A stretch of 64,000 nucleotides of DNA from Pseudomonas sp. GM48. Lineage in GTDB: Bacteria > Pseudomonadota > Gammaproteobacteria > Pseudomonadales > Pseudomonadaceae. Below the pieces are notes generated by a model. That model was not told the origin of the DNA and made no database searches. It was given only the letters and a program-made list of their open reading frames with translations. Positions 18,320 through 26,606 of the stretch are shown here, piece after piece; position 1 is the stretch's first letter, and each line of letters opens with the position of its first letter. Where the stretch lies: positions 28,422-92,421 of the forward strand of contig NZ_AKJM01000045.1 in NCBI RefSeq assembly GCF_000282335.1, in the 5' to 3' direction. The position numbers were made by a program, and so were the translations under genes.

Positions 18320-18679
18320 TTTCGCGAGCAAGCCCGCTCCCACAGGGGAATGCATTCCAAATGTGGGAGCGGGCTTGCTCGCGAAGGGGCCGGTACTGCC
18401 GGCCTCAATCCCCTCTTGGTAACTCAATCACAAACCTGGTCCACCCATTCTCCCACAGGGGAATGCATTCCAAATGTGGGAGCGGGCTTGCTCGCGAAGG
18501 GGCCAGTACTGCCGGCCTCAGTCTCCTTTTGGTAACTCAATCACAAACCTGGTCCACCCATTCTCCCACAGGGGAATGCATTCCAAATGTGGGAGCGGGC
18601 TTGCTCGCGAAGGGGCCGGTACTGCCGGCCTCAATCCCCCCTTGGCAACTCAATCACAAACCGCGTCCACCCATTCTCC
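18320..18679. repeat. 113-bp tandem triplication carrying REP sequences and the copS 3' end
   Basis: Three full units with exact 113-base spacing (18337-18449, 18450-18562, 18563-18675) follow a first REP at 18320-18347. Each unit contains a REP palindrome plus a copy of the last 45 coding bases of the downstream sensor kinase gene. Only the third copy is in the real gene; the first two carry small differences (for example CCTGGTCC for CCGCGTCC). The spacing is not a multiple of three. This looks like tandem duplication of a REP together with the adjacent gene end. Confidence 0.93.
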
Positions 18680-19980
18680 GATTCGCAACGAATCTGCCCG
18701 CCATGGGCGCGGATGATCGACCGGGTGATCGCCAACCCCAATCCTGCATGTTCACTGCTGCCTTCGCGGCGTGCTGGATCTGCACGGTAGAAGCGGTCAA
18801 ATAGCCGCGGCAGTAACTGGGCGTCTATTGCGCTCCCTGTGTTTTCGACGCTCAATCTCAGGTCATTCGCTTGCTCGACAATGTTTACCCGAACCTCGCC
18901 ATCGACGGGGGTAAAACGTAGCGCGTTATCCAGTAAGTTGGACAATGCTCGCCTCAACATACTGCGGTCGCCTTCCAGGCACCCATGGCCTTCCCGTGCG
19001 AGCGTCACCTGCGCGTCTTCGGCCAGCGGTGCAAAAAACTCCAGTAACAGATCCGCTTCCTGTCCCAGCTCCAATGGCTCGCGTTTGGGGATCAACAGTC
19101 CATGGTCAGCCTTGGCCAGATAGAGCATGTCGTTGACCAGTTGCGCCATCCATTGCAGTTCTTCAAGGTTGCTGTGCAGGGCTTCGCGGTAGTCTTCGAT
19201 GGGGCGAGGGCGGGTGAGGGTGACCTGGGTGTGGGTCAGCAGGTTCGACAATGGCGTGCGCAGTTCATGGGCAATGTCGGCGGAGAAGGCGGACAGGCGC
19301 TGAAACGAGTCGTCGAGGCGTCCGAGCATGGCGTTGAAGTTGTGGGCCATTTCCGCCAGCTCCGGCGGCATGTTTTCTTCAGGCAACCGCGCGTTCAGCG
19401 ATTGCGCGGAAACACCGCTGGCCACCGCACTGATCCGCCGCAACGGGCGCAAGCCGCTGCGTGCCGCCCAGGCGCCAAGCAGTGCGGTGGCCAGGGCTGA
19501 CAGGCCGACGGTCAGCCAGATCAAATGCTGCATGCGTTGCAGAAAGTGCTGGTGGTGTGTGATATCCAGCAACAAAGTCAGTTGCGGTGAATCGGGTTTG
19601 TCCGCGAAAAGCGGTGCATTCAGCACGCGGTAATCCGTGCCTTCATGGCTCACCGTCGACAATCCCGGCTGGCGCGGCAATGCCTGTGGAATGGTTGTCG
19701 AGCTGTCATACCAGCGCCGGCCGTCGCTGCCAGTGATTCGCAGGGACAAATCAGCCTGTCGGCTCAATTCTTCTGCCAGCTGCACTTCGCTATCTCTGGA
19801 CTGAAAGTCGTGCAGGTCCCGGCGCAAGCCCATCAGCTTGCCGTCCAGCAGTTGCTGGTCGAGTTCAATGAAGTGCGCTTCGCTGGCGCGGCTGAACAGC
19901 ACGCCGGCGAACAACGACACCACGGCGGTGCAGGCGGCAAACAGCAGCGCCAGGCGGCTGCTCAAGGACAGCTGGCGCAT
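18631..19980 (-). CDS. copS: Heavy-metal (copper) sensor histidine kinase, CopS/CusS type
   Basis: Membrane histidine kinase of 449 residues. TM1 (about 7-28) and TM2 (about 153-175) enclose a periplasmic sensor domain; a HAMP segment is followed by the H-box FSADIAHELRTPLSNLLT near 240, N-box NLLDNALRFTP and G-box HAGLGLAITRSI. Its start overlaps the copR stop by one base (TGATG). Family members sense periplasmic copper or silver and phosphorylate CopR/CusR. The last 15 codons lie within the triplicated 113-bp REP unit. Copper specificity is inferred from the adjacent cupredoxin gene and shared operator-like sites. Confidence 0.9.
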   Translation of the reverse strand: MRQLSLSSRLALLFAACTAVVSLFAGVLFSRASEAHFIELDQQLLDGKLMGLRRDLHDFQSRDSEVQLAEELSRQADLSLRITGSDGRRWYDSSTTIPQALPRQPGLSTVSHEGTDYRVLNAPLFADKPDSPQLTLLLDITHHQHFLQRMQHLIWLTVGLSALATALLGAWAARSGLRPLRRISAVASGVSAQSLNARLPEENMPPELAEMAHNFNAMLGRLDDSFQRLSAFSADIAHELRTPLSNLLTHTQVTLTRPRPIEDYREALHSNLEELQWMAQLVNDMLYLAKADHGLLIPKREPLELGQEADLLLEFFAPLAEDAQVTLAREGHGCLEGDRSMLRRALSNLLDNALRFTPVDGEVRVNIVEQANDLRLSVENTGSAIDAQLLPRLFDRFYRADPARREGSSEHAGLGLAITRSIIRAHGGQIRCESENGWTRFVIELPRGD

Positions 19981-20660
19981 CAGGCGGGGCGCTCTTCAAG
20001 GACGTAACCCATGCCGCGCACGGTGTGGATCAGTTTGTTGGGGAATTCATCGTCGATCTTCAGGCGCAGACGGCGGATCGCCACCTCGATGACATTGGTG
20101 TCGCTGTCGAAATTCATGTCCCAGACCTGGGACGCAATCAGCGACTTGGGTAAGACTTCGCCCTGGCGGCGCAGGAGCATTTCCAGCAGGGCGAACTCCT
20201 TGGCGGTCAAGTCGATACGCTGCCCGCCGCGTTCGACCCGGCGACGGATCAGGTCCAGGCGCAAATCGGCCAGTTGCAAGCTGGTTTCCTGTGGCGTGGC
20301 ACTCCCGCGGCGCAACAGGCTGCGGACCCGGGCCAGCAGTTCGGAGAAAGCAAACGGTTTGACCAGATAGTCGTCGGCGCCCAGTTCGAGGCCATGAACC
20401 CTGTCCTCCACGGCGTCCCGCGCGGTCAGAAAAAGTACCGGGGTGTCCAGGCCAGCGCTGCGCACCGCTTGAAGAATTTGCCAGCCATCTCGACCGGGCA
20501 GCATCACATCGAGAATCAGCAGGGCATATTCGCCGCTGAGGGCCAGTTGCTGGCCGGTGCTACCGTCGGCCACCAGCTCCGTGTTGAAACCGGCCTCGGC
20601 CAGGCCCTGGCGCAGGTAATGGCCGGTTTTCGGTTGGTCTTCGACAATCAGCAGTTTCAT
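19980..20660 (-). CDS. copR: Copper response regulator, CopR/CusR/IrlR type
   Basis: OmpR-type regulator of 226 residues. The receiver domain shows the acidic pocket (VEDQ near 5-8), phospho-acceptor region [13 protein letters not shown] (Asp near 51), [28 protein letters not shown] and then a winged-helix domain ([31 protein letters not shown]). It is encoded just before its kinase. The divergent promoter region carries a TGACAAAGTTGTAATC dyad that also occurs, in similar form, upstream of copA at 61.35 kb, supporting autoregulation and control of the copper genes. Confidence 0.93.
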   Translation of the reverse strand: MKLLIVEDQPKTGHYLRQGLAEAGFNTELVADGSTGQQLALSGEYALLILDVMLPGRDGWQILQAVRSAGLDTPVLFLTARDAVEDRVHGLELGADDYLVKPFAFSELLARVRSLLRRGSATPQETSLQLADLRLDLIRRRVERGGQRIDLTAKEFALLEMLLRRQGEVLPKSLIASQVWDMNFDSDTNVIEVAIRRLRLKIDDEFPNKLIHTVRGMGYVLEERPA

Positions 20661-20719
20661 GGGCGGCTCATGGCAAATGGAACGAACGCTTTATACCGTG
20701 GGAAGCATTCGCACAGGGC

Positions 20720-20752
20720 AACCTGACAAAGTTGTAATCTGGCTGTCAGGTT
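20720..20752. promoter_or_regulatory. Candidate CopR box between copR and the cupredoxin gene
   Basis: Perfect nine-base arms AACCTGACA (20720-20728) and TGTCAGGTT (20744-20752) flank a spacer. The first arm continues as TGACAAAGTTGTAATC (20724-20739), itself an imperfect dyad of the CusR/CopR box type. It lies in the divergent region where it could control both genes. A matching site precedes copA (61347-61366). Confidence 0.7.
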
Positions 20753-20815
20753 ACGGGCAGTGGCAGCAGTTTAGAGTTTTGCGCACGCTGAGCCTTATCT
20801 TGTTGGAGTATGACG

Positions 20816-21352
20816 ATGTTTTTACGCAAATTCGTGGCGCCAATCGTTTGTTTGCTGGCGCTGAGTTCACCGGTGTGGGCGGACGCCGGGCATACCTACG
20901 ATTTCGGTCAACCGGCCCCGGCGGCCAAGGCGACCCGCAGCGTCGAGGTGGTCATGGGTGACATGTCCTTCACGCCGAAGGCCATCGACATCAAGGCCGG
21001 GGAAACCGTGCGCTTCGTGCTCGTCAATAAAGGCCAGTTGTTGCATGAATTCAATCTGGGTGATGCGGCGATGCACGCCAGACACCAGCAGGAAATGTTG
21101 CAGATGCAACAGAGCGGGATGCTGACGCCAACCGGTATGAAAGCGATGGACCACGGCAACATGGCTGGCATGGATCACGGCAAAATGGACCACGGCATGA
21201 AACATGAAGACCCGAACAGCGTGCTGGTGGAACCGGGCAAGACTGCTGAGCTGACCTGGACCTTCAGCAAGGCCACCAATCTGGAATTTGCCTGCAATAT
21301 CCCCGGCCATTACCAGGCTGGCATGGTCGGCAAACTGACTGTCAGTCAGTAA
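20816..21352 (+). CDS. Periplasmic cupredoxin-like copper-binding protein
   Basis: Exported protein of 178 residues. A Sec signal (FVAPIVCLLALSSPVWADA) is followed by a cupredoxin fold with type-1 copper ligand candidates: His in LLHEFNLGD, then Cys, His and Met in FACNIPGHYQAGM. A His/Met-rich loop (MDHGNMAGMDHGKMDHGMKH, about 118-137) is inserted between strands and probably binds extra copper. The ATG at 20816 is favoured because GGAG is seven bases upstream; an ATG at 20810 is too close. It is divergent from copRS and very likely their target, acting in periplasmic copper buffering. Confidence 0.88.
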   Translation: MFLRKFVAPIVCLLALSSPVWADAGHTYDFGQPAPAAKATRSVEVVMGDMSFTPKAIDIKAGETVRFVLVNKGQLLHEFNLGDAAMHARHQQEMLQMQQSGMLTPTGMKAMDHGNMAGMDHGKMDHGMKHEDPNSVLVEPGKTAELTWTFSKATNLEFACNIPGHYQAGMVGKLTVSQ

Positions 21353-21413
21353 GCACTCAAAGGCTGGAGCAAAGGCTGATAGAATCCGCTGATTCTTCAG
21401 TCAGGTTTCCGCC

Positions 21414-22244
21414 ATGCATCCCGCAGCCGAACATTCGCCGCTGGGCAAATCCAGCGAATACATCGCCACGTACACACCTTCCTTGCTGTTCCCGATCCCG
21501 CGCACCGCGAAGTGGGCGGAGCTGGGCCTGACGGCCGAAACCCTGCCGTATAAAGGCGTGGACTTCTGGAACTGCTTCGAACTGTCGTGGCTGTTGCCGT
21601 CGGGCAAGCCCGTGGTCGCCATCGGCGAATTCAGCATTCCGGCGGACTCACCGAACATCATCGAGTCGAAGTCGTTCAAGCTGTACCTCAACTCCCTGAA
21701 CCAGACGCCGTTTGCCGATACCGCGAGCCTTGAGGCGACGCTGGTCAAGGATTTGTCGGCTGCCGCCGGCAAGCCTGTGGGTGTGCGCATTCGCAGTCTC
21801 AAGGATGTCGAGCGCGAAGGCGTCGTGGCCTTGCCGGGCGTGTGCATCGATGAACTGGATATCAGCGTCAGCAACTACGAGCAGCCACGGCCGGAACTGC
21901 TGCGTTGCGATGATTCGCGTATTGTCGAGGAGAGCGTGCACAGCCATTTGCTCAAGTCCAACTGCCCGGTCACCAGCCAGCCGGACTGGGGCAGCGTGGC
22001 GGTGGAGTACCGCGGTGCGGCGCTGGACCACGCGAGCCTGCTCGAGTACATCGTCAGCTTCCGTCAGCATTCGGACTTCCATGAGCAGTGTGTAGAGCGG
22101 ATCTTTCTCGACCTGCAGCGGTTGCTCAAGCCGGAGAAACTGACGGTGTATGCACGTTATGTGCGTCGTGGCGGGCTGGATATCAACCCGTATCGCAGCA
22201 CTGAAGACGTGCAACTGCCGAACCATCGCCTGGTCCGCCAGTAA
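21414..22244 (+). CDS. queF: NADPH-dependent 7-cyano-7-deazaguanine reductase
   Basis: QueF of 276 residues, the long YqcD-type two-domain form. It reduces preQ0 to preQ1 in queuosine biosynthesis for tRNA. Seen in the sequence: the [15 protein letters not shown] substrate/NADPH-binding block (about 83-97) and the catalytic cysteine region [15 protein letters not shown] near 190. The ATG at 21414 gives the usual length; the ribosome binding site is weak. It stands alone between the cupredoxin gene and a REPIN. Confidence 0.95.
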   Translation: MHPAAEHSPLGKSSEYIATYTPSLLFPIPRTAKWAELGLTAETLPYKGVDFWNCFELSWLLPSGKPVVAIGEFSIPADSPNIIESKSFKLYLNSLNQTPFADTASLEATLVKDLSAAAGKPVGVRIRSLKDVEREGVVALPGVCIDELDISVSNYEQPRPELLRCDDSRIVEESVHSHLLKSNCPVTSQPDWGSVAVEYRGAALDHASLLEYIVSFRQHSDFHEQCVERIFLDLQRLLKPEKLTVYARYVRRGGLDINPYRSTEDVQLPNHRLVRQ

Positions 22245-22252
22245 AGCTTTAA

Positions 22253-22346
22253 TGTGGGAGCGGGCTTGCTCGCGAAGGCTGCTTCACATTCAACGATGAT
22301 GTTGACTGACCCACCGCTTTCGCGAGCAAGCCCGCTCCCACAGGGG
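22253..22346. repeat. REPIN: inverted pair of REP sequences
   Basis: Two oppositely oriented REP units (GTGGGAGCGGGCTTGCTCGC at about 22254-22273 and its complement at about 22321-22342) are separated by roughly 45 bases between queF and the DUF4404-type gene. Confidence 0.92.
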
Positions 22347-22369
22347 ATTTGCATTGTCAGTAGAAATGA

Positions 22370-22402
22370 AAAAGCCCTGCTATTGCTAGCAGGGCTTTTT
22401 TG
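22370..22402. terminator. Bidirectional intrinsic terminator
   Basis: An AAAAGCCCTGCT / AGCAGGGCTTTTTT stem with a short loop is flanked by A and T runs, so it could stop transcription from both queF and the opposing small gene. Confidence 0.9.
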
Positions 22403-22415
22403 CATCTGGCGGGGT

Positions 22416-22679
22416 TCAGATCCCCATGTTGGCCAAGGCCAGCCCGATGTTGCGCAGGGTGCCGGCAAGTGTTGGATGTTCGAGTTCGAAGCGCTCAACG
22501 GCCAGGTTGACGCCATCGGCGAGGCTGGAATCCGGGGTTTTGGTTTCAAGCTCAAGCTTCAATTCAATCTGCTGCATGAGCTCGTACAGTTCGGCGCGTT
22601 CTTCTTCAGACAACGGAGGATTCTGGTCCAATTGCTCGCGCAGGGCATTGAGCTGTTCTTGCAGTTCGCGGGCAGGCAT
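22416..22679 (-). CDS. DUF4404 family small helical protein
   Basis: Small cytosolic protein of 87 residues. It is highly charged and mostly helical (REQLDQNPPLSEEERAELYE, then QQIELKLELE) with a conserved-looking C-terminal segment (HPTLAGTLRNIGLALANMGI) that fits the DUF4404 family as I recall it. The ATG at 22679 has AAGGAAG upstream. Function unknown. It ends at a bidirectional terminator and is 109 bases downstream of the HAD-like gene on the same strand. Confidence 0.75.
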   Translation of the reverse strand: MPARELQEQLNALREQLDQNPPLSEEERAELYELMQQIELKLELETKTPDSSLADGVNLAVERFELEHPTLAGTLRNIGLALANMGI

Positions 22680-22788
22680 GGCGTTCTTCCTTCTATCGAT
22701 AGGCACTGGCATAGACCAAGGCAGCACGCCAAAGGTCTATGGCTGACCTTTAGATTAATCCACTCGTGCATAACGTGCATGATCTCTG

Positions 22789-23409
22789 TCAGGGCTTTTC
22801 GCCCTTGAGTCGACGCAGGCAGATATCGGCCAGGCAGGTGTCGAGTTCACCGAGGTGATCGATCACCGAATGCACGCCCAGACCGAACAGTTGCATCGTG
22901 GCCTTGGCGCGTTTGATGTCGCGTTCCTGCGGGGGCAATGCTTGCCATTCCTGGGGCGTCAACCCGCACAGCGAGCCGCAGGACGCCAGGCCGATGGTCC
23001 ACAACCCGGCATTGAGTCCCGATTGCAGCAAGCGGGGCTCGCCGCTCACCAGTACACAGCCGTCGAGTCGCTCGACGTTCAGGGTCATCAAGGCTTGCCA
23101 GCAGGCATTCGGGGCGGGCCATGGATTATTTGTTGCTGGATGTTGCGTGGATTTGATCCATTCCGGCAGCGCAGCGGCCAGGGATTGGCTGAGGGCCGGG
23201 GGAAGATCGTCGAGCCAGGCGCAAGGGATTTGCTGGCGCTGCAAGCTGCGCAGGCTATCCAGTGCGCCGGGTGTGGCCTCGGCGTGTTCGCTCGAGTGAC
23301 TGCCGTGCCGGTGCGTGTGTGCGCCGAAATCCACCAGGCAGCCACTGAGCCCGAACAGTACGGCGGTGAGGCTGGGTGCGGTTTGGGGCAAGGCTTCGGC
23401 GAGTGGCAT
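22789..23409 (-). CDS. Degenerate HAD-superfamily protein
   Basis: Protein of 206 residues resembling the phosphonatase-like branch of HAD hydrolases. It has a first strand LTAVLFGLSGCLVDFG, a cap region, then CVLVSGEPRLLQSGLNAGLWTIGLA, which corresponds to the motif III/IV loop where real enzymes read VGD...GxxAGM. The nucleophile motif DxDG is FGLSG here, so both catalytic aspartates are lost and phosphatase activity is unlikely. A small His/Ser-rich loop (HTHRHGSHSSEH, about 31-42) could bind metal. It occupies the position of a hypothetical gene beside mlaA in other Pseudomonas. Probably a pseudoenzyme. Confidence 0.7.
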   Translation of the reverse strand: MPLAEALPQTAPSLTAVLFGLSGCLVDFGAHTHRHGSHSSEHAEATPGALDSLRSLQRQQIPCAWLDDLPPALSQSLAAALPEWIKSTQHPATNNPWPAPNACWQALMTLNVERLDGCVLVSGEPRLLQSGLNAGLWTIGLASCGSLCGLTPQEWQALPPQERDIKRAKATMQLFGLGVHSVIDHLGELDTCLADICLRRLKGEKP

Positions 23410-23610
23410 GTGGACGTCCCTGAAATAGCCTGAAGGCTAGCGGGCGACGGTGACAGTTGAGTGACATGGATGTGAATCGCTCACATTTGGCTCGATTCCT
23501 TCGGTCTGGATTTCGTGCAAAGTGCCTTAAACGGCGTTTACGTCTTATACTTGCCTACTTATTGCCTGGGCCAAGTGCCCGAGCCAGTACAAACCAAGGA
23601 GTTTTTTTCT

Positions 23611-24300
23611 ATGCGCTGGAGCAATTATCTAGCCAGGATTTGTGTGTGCGCCAGTGCGATGGTGGTTCCGTTCGTTGCCCAGGCAGCGACGGAAGAGGAT
23701 CCTTGGGAGAGCGTCAACCGCCCGATCTACAAGTTCAACGACGTGATCGACACCTACGCCCTCAAGCCCCTGGCCCAGGGCTACCAGTACGTGACGCCGC
23801 AGTTTGTCGAAGACGGCGTTCACAATTTCTTCCGCAACATCGGTGATGTGCGCAACCTGGCCAACGATATCCTGCAGGCCAAACCTCACGCCGCAGGCGT
23901 TGATACCGCGCGAATCATTTTCAACACCACCTTCGGCTTGCTGGGCGTGATTGATGTCGGCACCAAAATGGGCCTGCAACGCAATGACGAAGACTTCGGT
24001 CAGACACTGGGTTACTGGGGTGTCAGCAGCGGCCCTTACGTGATGCTGCCATTCCTGGGGCCAAGTACCTTGCGTGATGCGCCGTCGAAGTACGTCGACA
24101 GCTATACCGGCGCTTATCGTTACGTAAACGACATTCCGGTGCGTAACTCGTTCTGGGCCCTGGACATCATCGATACCCGGGCCAACCTGCTGTCGAGTGA
24201 GAAGCTGATCACCGGCGACAAATACACCTTTATCCGCAATGCGTATTTGCAGAACCGTGAATTCAAGGTGAAAGACGGTCAGGTCGAAGACGATTTTTAA
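23611..24300 (+). CDS. mlaA: MlaA/VacJ family outer-membrane phospholipid transport protein
   Basis: Protein of 229 residues. MlaA removes misplaced phospholipid from the outer leaflet of the outer membrane and passes it to MlaC. Family blocks are clear: DPWESVNRPIYKFNDVIDTY, FRNIGDVRNLANDILQAKP, GLLGVIDVGTKMGL, DFGQTLGYWGVSSGPYVMLP and LGPSTLRDAPSKYVD. The ATG at 23611 has AAGGAG upstream. The signal peptide ends VAQA-ATEED with no cysteine at the cleavage site, so this copy looks Sec-exported and not lipidated, unlike E. coli MlaA. A terminator follows directly. Confidence 0.93.
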   Translation: MRWSNYLARICVCASAMVVPFVAQAATEEDPWESVNRPIYKFNDVIDTYALKPLAQGYQYVTPQFVEDGVHNFFRNIGDVRNLANDILQAKPHAAGVDTARIIFNTTFGLLGVIDVGTKMGLQRNDEDFGQTLGYWGVSSGPYVMLPFLGPSTLRDAPSKYVDSYTGAYRYVNDIPVRNSFWALDIIDTRANLLSSEKLITGDKYTFIRNAYLQNREFKVKDGQVEDDF

Positions 24301-24319
24301 CATCGACCGGTAAATTGAG

Positions 24320-24347
24320 AAGGCGGCCATCAAGGCCGCCTTTTTTT
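24320..24347 (+). terminator. Intrinsic terminator of mlaA
   Basis: AAGGCGGCC and GGCCGCCTT arms around a five-base loop, followed by seven T. Confidence 0.92.
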
Positions 24348-24688
24348 GTCTGCGAAGTCCCGCATGCGGATGAAATCGCGCTTTTCGCTGTAGTCCCGAC
24401 CGGTTTGACTCATGGAATCAATCCTTCCATTGGGTTACGGATTTGCCTGTTCTTATAACTCTCTGTGATTTGACAAATAAAGACGTCAAGCGACCATCGG
24501 CGTGAGCTTGAAACGCCCCGCGGATGGGAGTACCGTCTGCGCCTTAGAAGGGCACCTCTGGTGTACATGTGTGTAGGGCGAATGCCCGAAAGCGGTGCGA
24601 CAGAGAGGCTAGAAAGCGAATCCAGTAGTCAGCGCCGGGTCAAACCCCCGCCTGCTACGCCAACCTAATTCTGGCGCCGTTTGCCCAC
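24348..24688 (+). promoter_or_regulatory. Long, possibly structured leader upstream of the rssB-type gene
   Basis: This 341-base region has no coding frame. Bases 24490-24680 can form nested pairings: GGCGT with ACGCC (24497-24516), GCACC with GGTGC (about 24550-24599), and inside that a GGGCGAATGCCC hairpin. The ATG of the following gene has no good ribosome binding site. A folded 5' leader or an independent small RNA is possible; I do not recognise a known RNA family. Confidence 0.35.
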
Positions 24689-25870
24689 ATGCCAAAAACC
24701 AGTGCCACGCTGCTGATAATCGATGATGACGAAGTAGTGCGCGCGAGCCTCGCCGCCTATTTGGAAGACAGTGGTTTCAGCGTCTTGCAGGCCAGCAATG
24801 GTCAGCAGGGTCTACAGGTATTCGAGCAAGACAAGCCTGACTTGGTCATCTGCGATCTGCGCATGCCGCAGATGGGCGGACTCGAACTCATCCGCCAGGT
24901 GACCGGGCTATCGCCGCAAACGCCGGTGATTGTGGTTTCGGGCGCGGGCGTGATGAACGACGCGGTCGAAGCCCTGCGCCTGGGCGCCGCGGACTACCTG
25001 ATCAAGCCTCTCGAAGATCTGGCCGTGCTCGAGCACTCTGTGCGCCGGGCCCTTGATCGCGCGCGCCTGCTGCTGGAGAACCAGCGCTACCGCGAGAAGC
25101 TGGAAAAGGCCAACCGCGAGCTCGCTGCCAGCCTGAACCTGCTCCAGGAGGACCAGAACGCCGGTCGCCAGGTGCAGATGAACATGCTGCCGGTCAGCCC
25201 CTGGGCCATCGACGAGTTCAAATTTGCTCACCAGATCATCCCGTCGCTGTACCTGTCGGGTGATTTCGTCGACTACTTCCGGGTCGACGAACGCCGGGTA
25301 GCCTTCTATCTGGCGGACGTTTCCGGTCATGGCGCCTCTTCAGCCTTCGTCACCGTGCTGTTGAAGTTCATGACCACGCGCTTGCTGTTCGAGTCCAAGC
25401 GCAGCGGCACCTTGCCGGAATTCAAGCCTTCAGAGGTCCTTGGTCATATCAACCGGGGCCTGATCAGTTGTAAGCTGGGAAAACACGTCACAATGGTCGG
25501 TGGAGTCATCGACGAGGAGACCGGTTTGTTGACCTATAGCATCGGCGGTCATTTGCCGTTGCCTGTGTTGTACACGCCAGACAGTGTTCGTTATCTGGAC
25601 GGGCGTGGTCTGCCGGTGGGCCTCTTCAACGAAGCCACCTATGAAGATCACGTGCTGGAACTGCCGCCGACGTTCAGCCTGACGCTGATGTCTGATGGCA
25701 TTCTGGATCTTTTGCCAGAACCCACACTCAAAGAAAAAGAAGCAGCATTGCCTCAACGGGTCAAGGCTGCGGGCGGCACCCTGGATGGGTTGCGGCAGGT
25801 TTTTGGATTGGCCACGCTAGGGGAGATGCCGGATGATATCGCCCTGTTGGTGTTGAGCAGGAATCTTTAA
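24689..25870 (+). CDS. rssB: RssB-type response regulator with PP2C (SpoIIE-like) phosphatase domain
   Basis: Protein of 393 residues. The N-terminal receiver (LIIDDDEVVRASLAAYLEDS, acceptor region LVICDLRMPQMGGLEL, ADYLIKPLEDLAVL) joins through a coiled-coil segment (about 125-155, RYREKLEKANRELAASLNLL) to a PPM/SpoIIE phosphatase with SGDFVDYFRVDERRVAFYLADVSGHGASSAFV and a late LMSDGILDLL aspartate motif. In Pseudomonas this protein pairs with the next gene in RpoS control; the phosphatase is thought to dephosphorylate the STAS antagonist. Its stop overlaps the next start by one base (TAATG). Confidence 0.9.
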   Translation: MPKTSATLLIIDDDEVVRASLAAYLEDSGFSVLQASNGQQGLQVFEQDKPDLVICDLRMPQMGGLELIRQVTGLSPQTPVIVVSGAGVMNDAVEALRLGAADYLIKPLEDLAVLEHSVRRALDRARLLLENQRYREKLEKANRELAASLNLLQEDQNAGRQVQMNMLPVSPWAIDEFKFAHQIIPSLYLSGDFVDYFRVDERRVAFYLADVSGHGASSAFVTVLLKFMTTRLLFESKRSGTLPEFKPSEVLGHINRGLISCKLGKHVTMVGGVIDEETGLLTYSIGGHLPLPVLYTPDSVRYLDGRGLPVGLFNEATYEDHVLELPPTFSLTLMSDGILDLLPEPTLKEKEAALPQRVKAAGGTLDGLRQVFGLATLGEMPDDIALLVLSRNL

Positions 25871-26352
25871 TGAGTACCGGTAGAATCCAGTTCGCCGAGC
25901 AGGAAGGCACCTTCGTCCTGAAGTTCGTCGGTGAAGTTCGCCTGACCCTGTGTTCGGCGTTGGATGCGACTATTGAGCGGATCTTCAGCGCGTTGAATTT
26001 CAACACGATCGTGATCGATCTGACCGAAACCCGCAGCATCGACAGCACCACACTTGGCCTTCTGGCCAAGCTGTCGATCCTGTCGCGGCAGAAAGTCGGG
26101 CTGCTGCCGACCGTCGTCACCACCCACGAAGACATCACGCGTCTGCTGCAGTCCATGGGCTTCGAACAGGTGTTCAACATCGTTGACCAGCCGGTACCGT
26201 GCCCGGAGTGCCTGGACGACCTGCCAGATCAGGATCAGTCCGAAGAAGTGGTGCGGATCAAAGTGCTTGAAGCGCACAAAATCCTCATGGGCCTGAACGA
26301 CACCAATCGTGAAGCCTTTCATGACCTGGTGAATGCGCTCGAACGGCACTGA
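25870..26352 (+). CDS. rssC: STAS-domain anti-sigma factor antagonist, RssC-type
   Basis: Protein of 160 residues with an N-terminal STAS domain (about 1-100). The phosphorylatable serine is in the TRSIDSTTLGLLAKLSIL block, the classical DSxxLG site of SpoIIAA-like antagonists. An extra C-terminal segment (CPECLDDLPDQDQSEEVVRI then AHKILMGLNDTNREAFHDLV) is predicted helical and contains a CPEC pair. It is translationally coupled to the phosphatase gene before it, which is its expected partner. In Pseudomonas this pair has been linked to control of RpoS. Confidence 0.88.
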   Translation: MSTGRIQFAEQEGTFVLKFVGEVRLTLCSALDATIERIFSALNFNTIVIDLTETRSIDSTTLGLLAKLSILSRQKVGLLPTVVTTHEDITRLLQSMGFEQVFNIVDQPVPCPECLDDLPDQDQSEEVVRIKVLEAHKILMGLNDTNREAFHDLVNALERH

Positions 26353-26372
26353 TTTCGCAGAGAGTGGGGCTT

Positions 26373-26508
26373 TTGTGGTGAGGGGGCTTGCCCCCGTTGG
26401 GCTGCGAAGCAGCCCTGAAGCAGGCAACTACATTCCTTCTGAGATACCAGGTTGCAGACTTCGCGGCTGCTGCGCAGCCGAACGGGGGCAAGCCCCCTCG
26501 CCACAAAT
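26373..26508. repeat. Second-type REPIN with long outer arms
   Basis: The outer arms TTGTGGTGAGGGGGCTTGCC (from 26373) and GGCAAGCCCCCTCGCCACAA (to 26508) are nearly complementary, as are the inner arms GGGCTGCGAAGCAGCC and GGCTGCTGCGCAGCC. The core differs from the REP at 726-800, so it is a different REP class. Confidence 0.9.
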
Positions 26509-26552
26509 GATCATTTTCTCTAAACCATCATCTGGCACATAATCGAGCGACA

Positions 26553-26589
26553 CAAAAAAGGGCGAACCCACCAAGGTTCGCCCTTTTTG
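26553..26589. terminator. Bidirectional intrinsic terminator downstream of tal
   Basis: AAAAAAGGGCGAACC and GGTTCGCCCTTTTT arms around CACCAA, with A and T flanks; it lies between the convergent rssC and tal genes. Confidence 0.92.
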
Positions 26590-26606
26590 CATTACACCAA
26601 TTCAGA

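Noticed and set aside
18320..18679. Possible CRISPR array
   Set aside because: Units are 113 bases, almost identical throughout, and made of REP plus gene-end sequence; there are no unique spacers and no cas genes.
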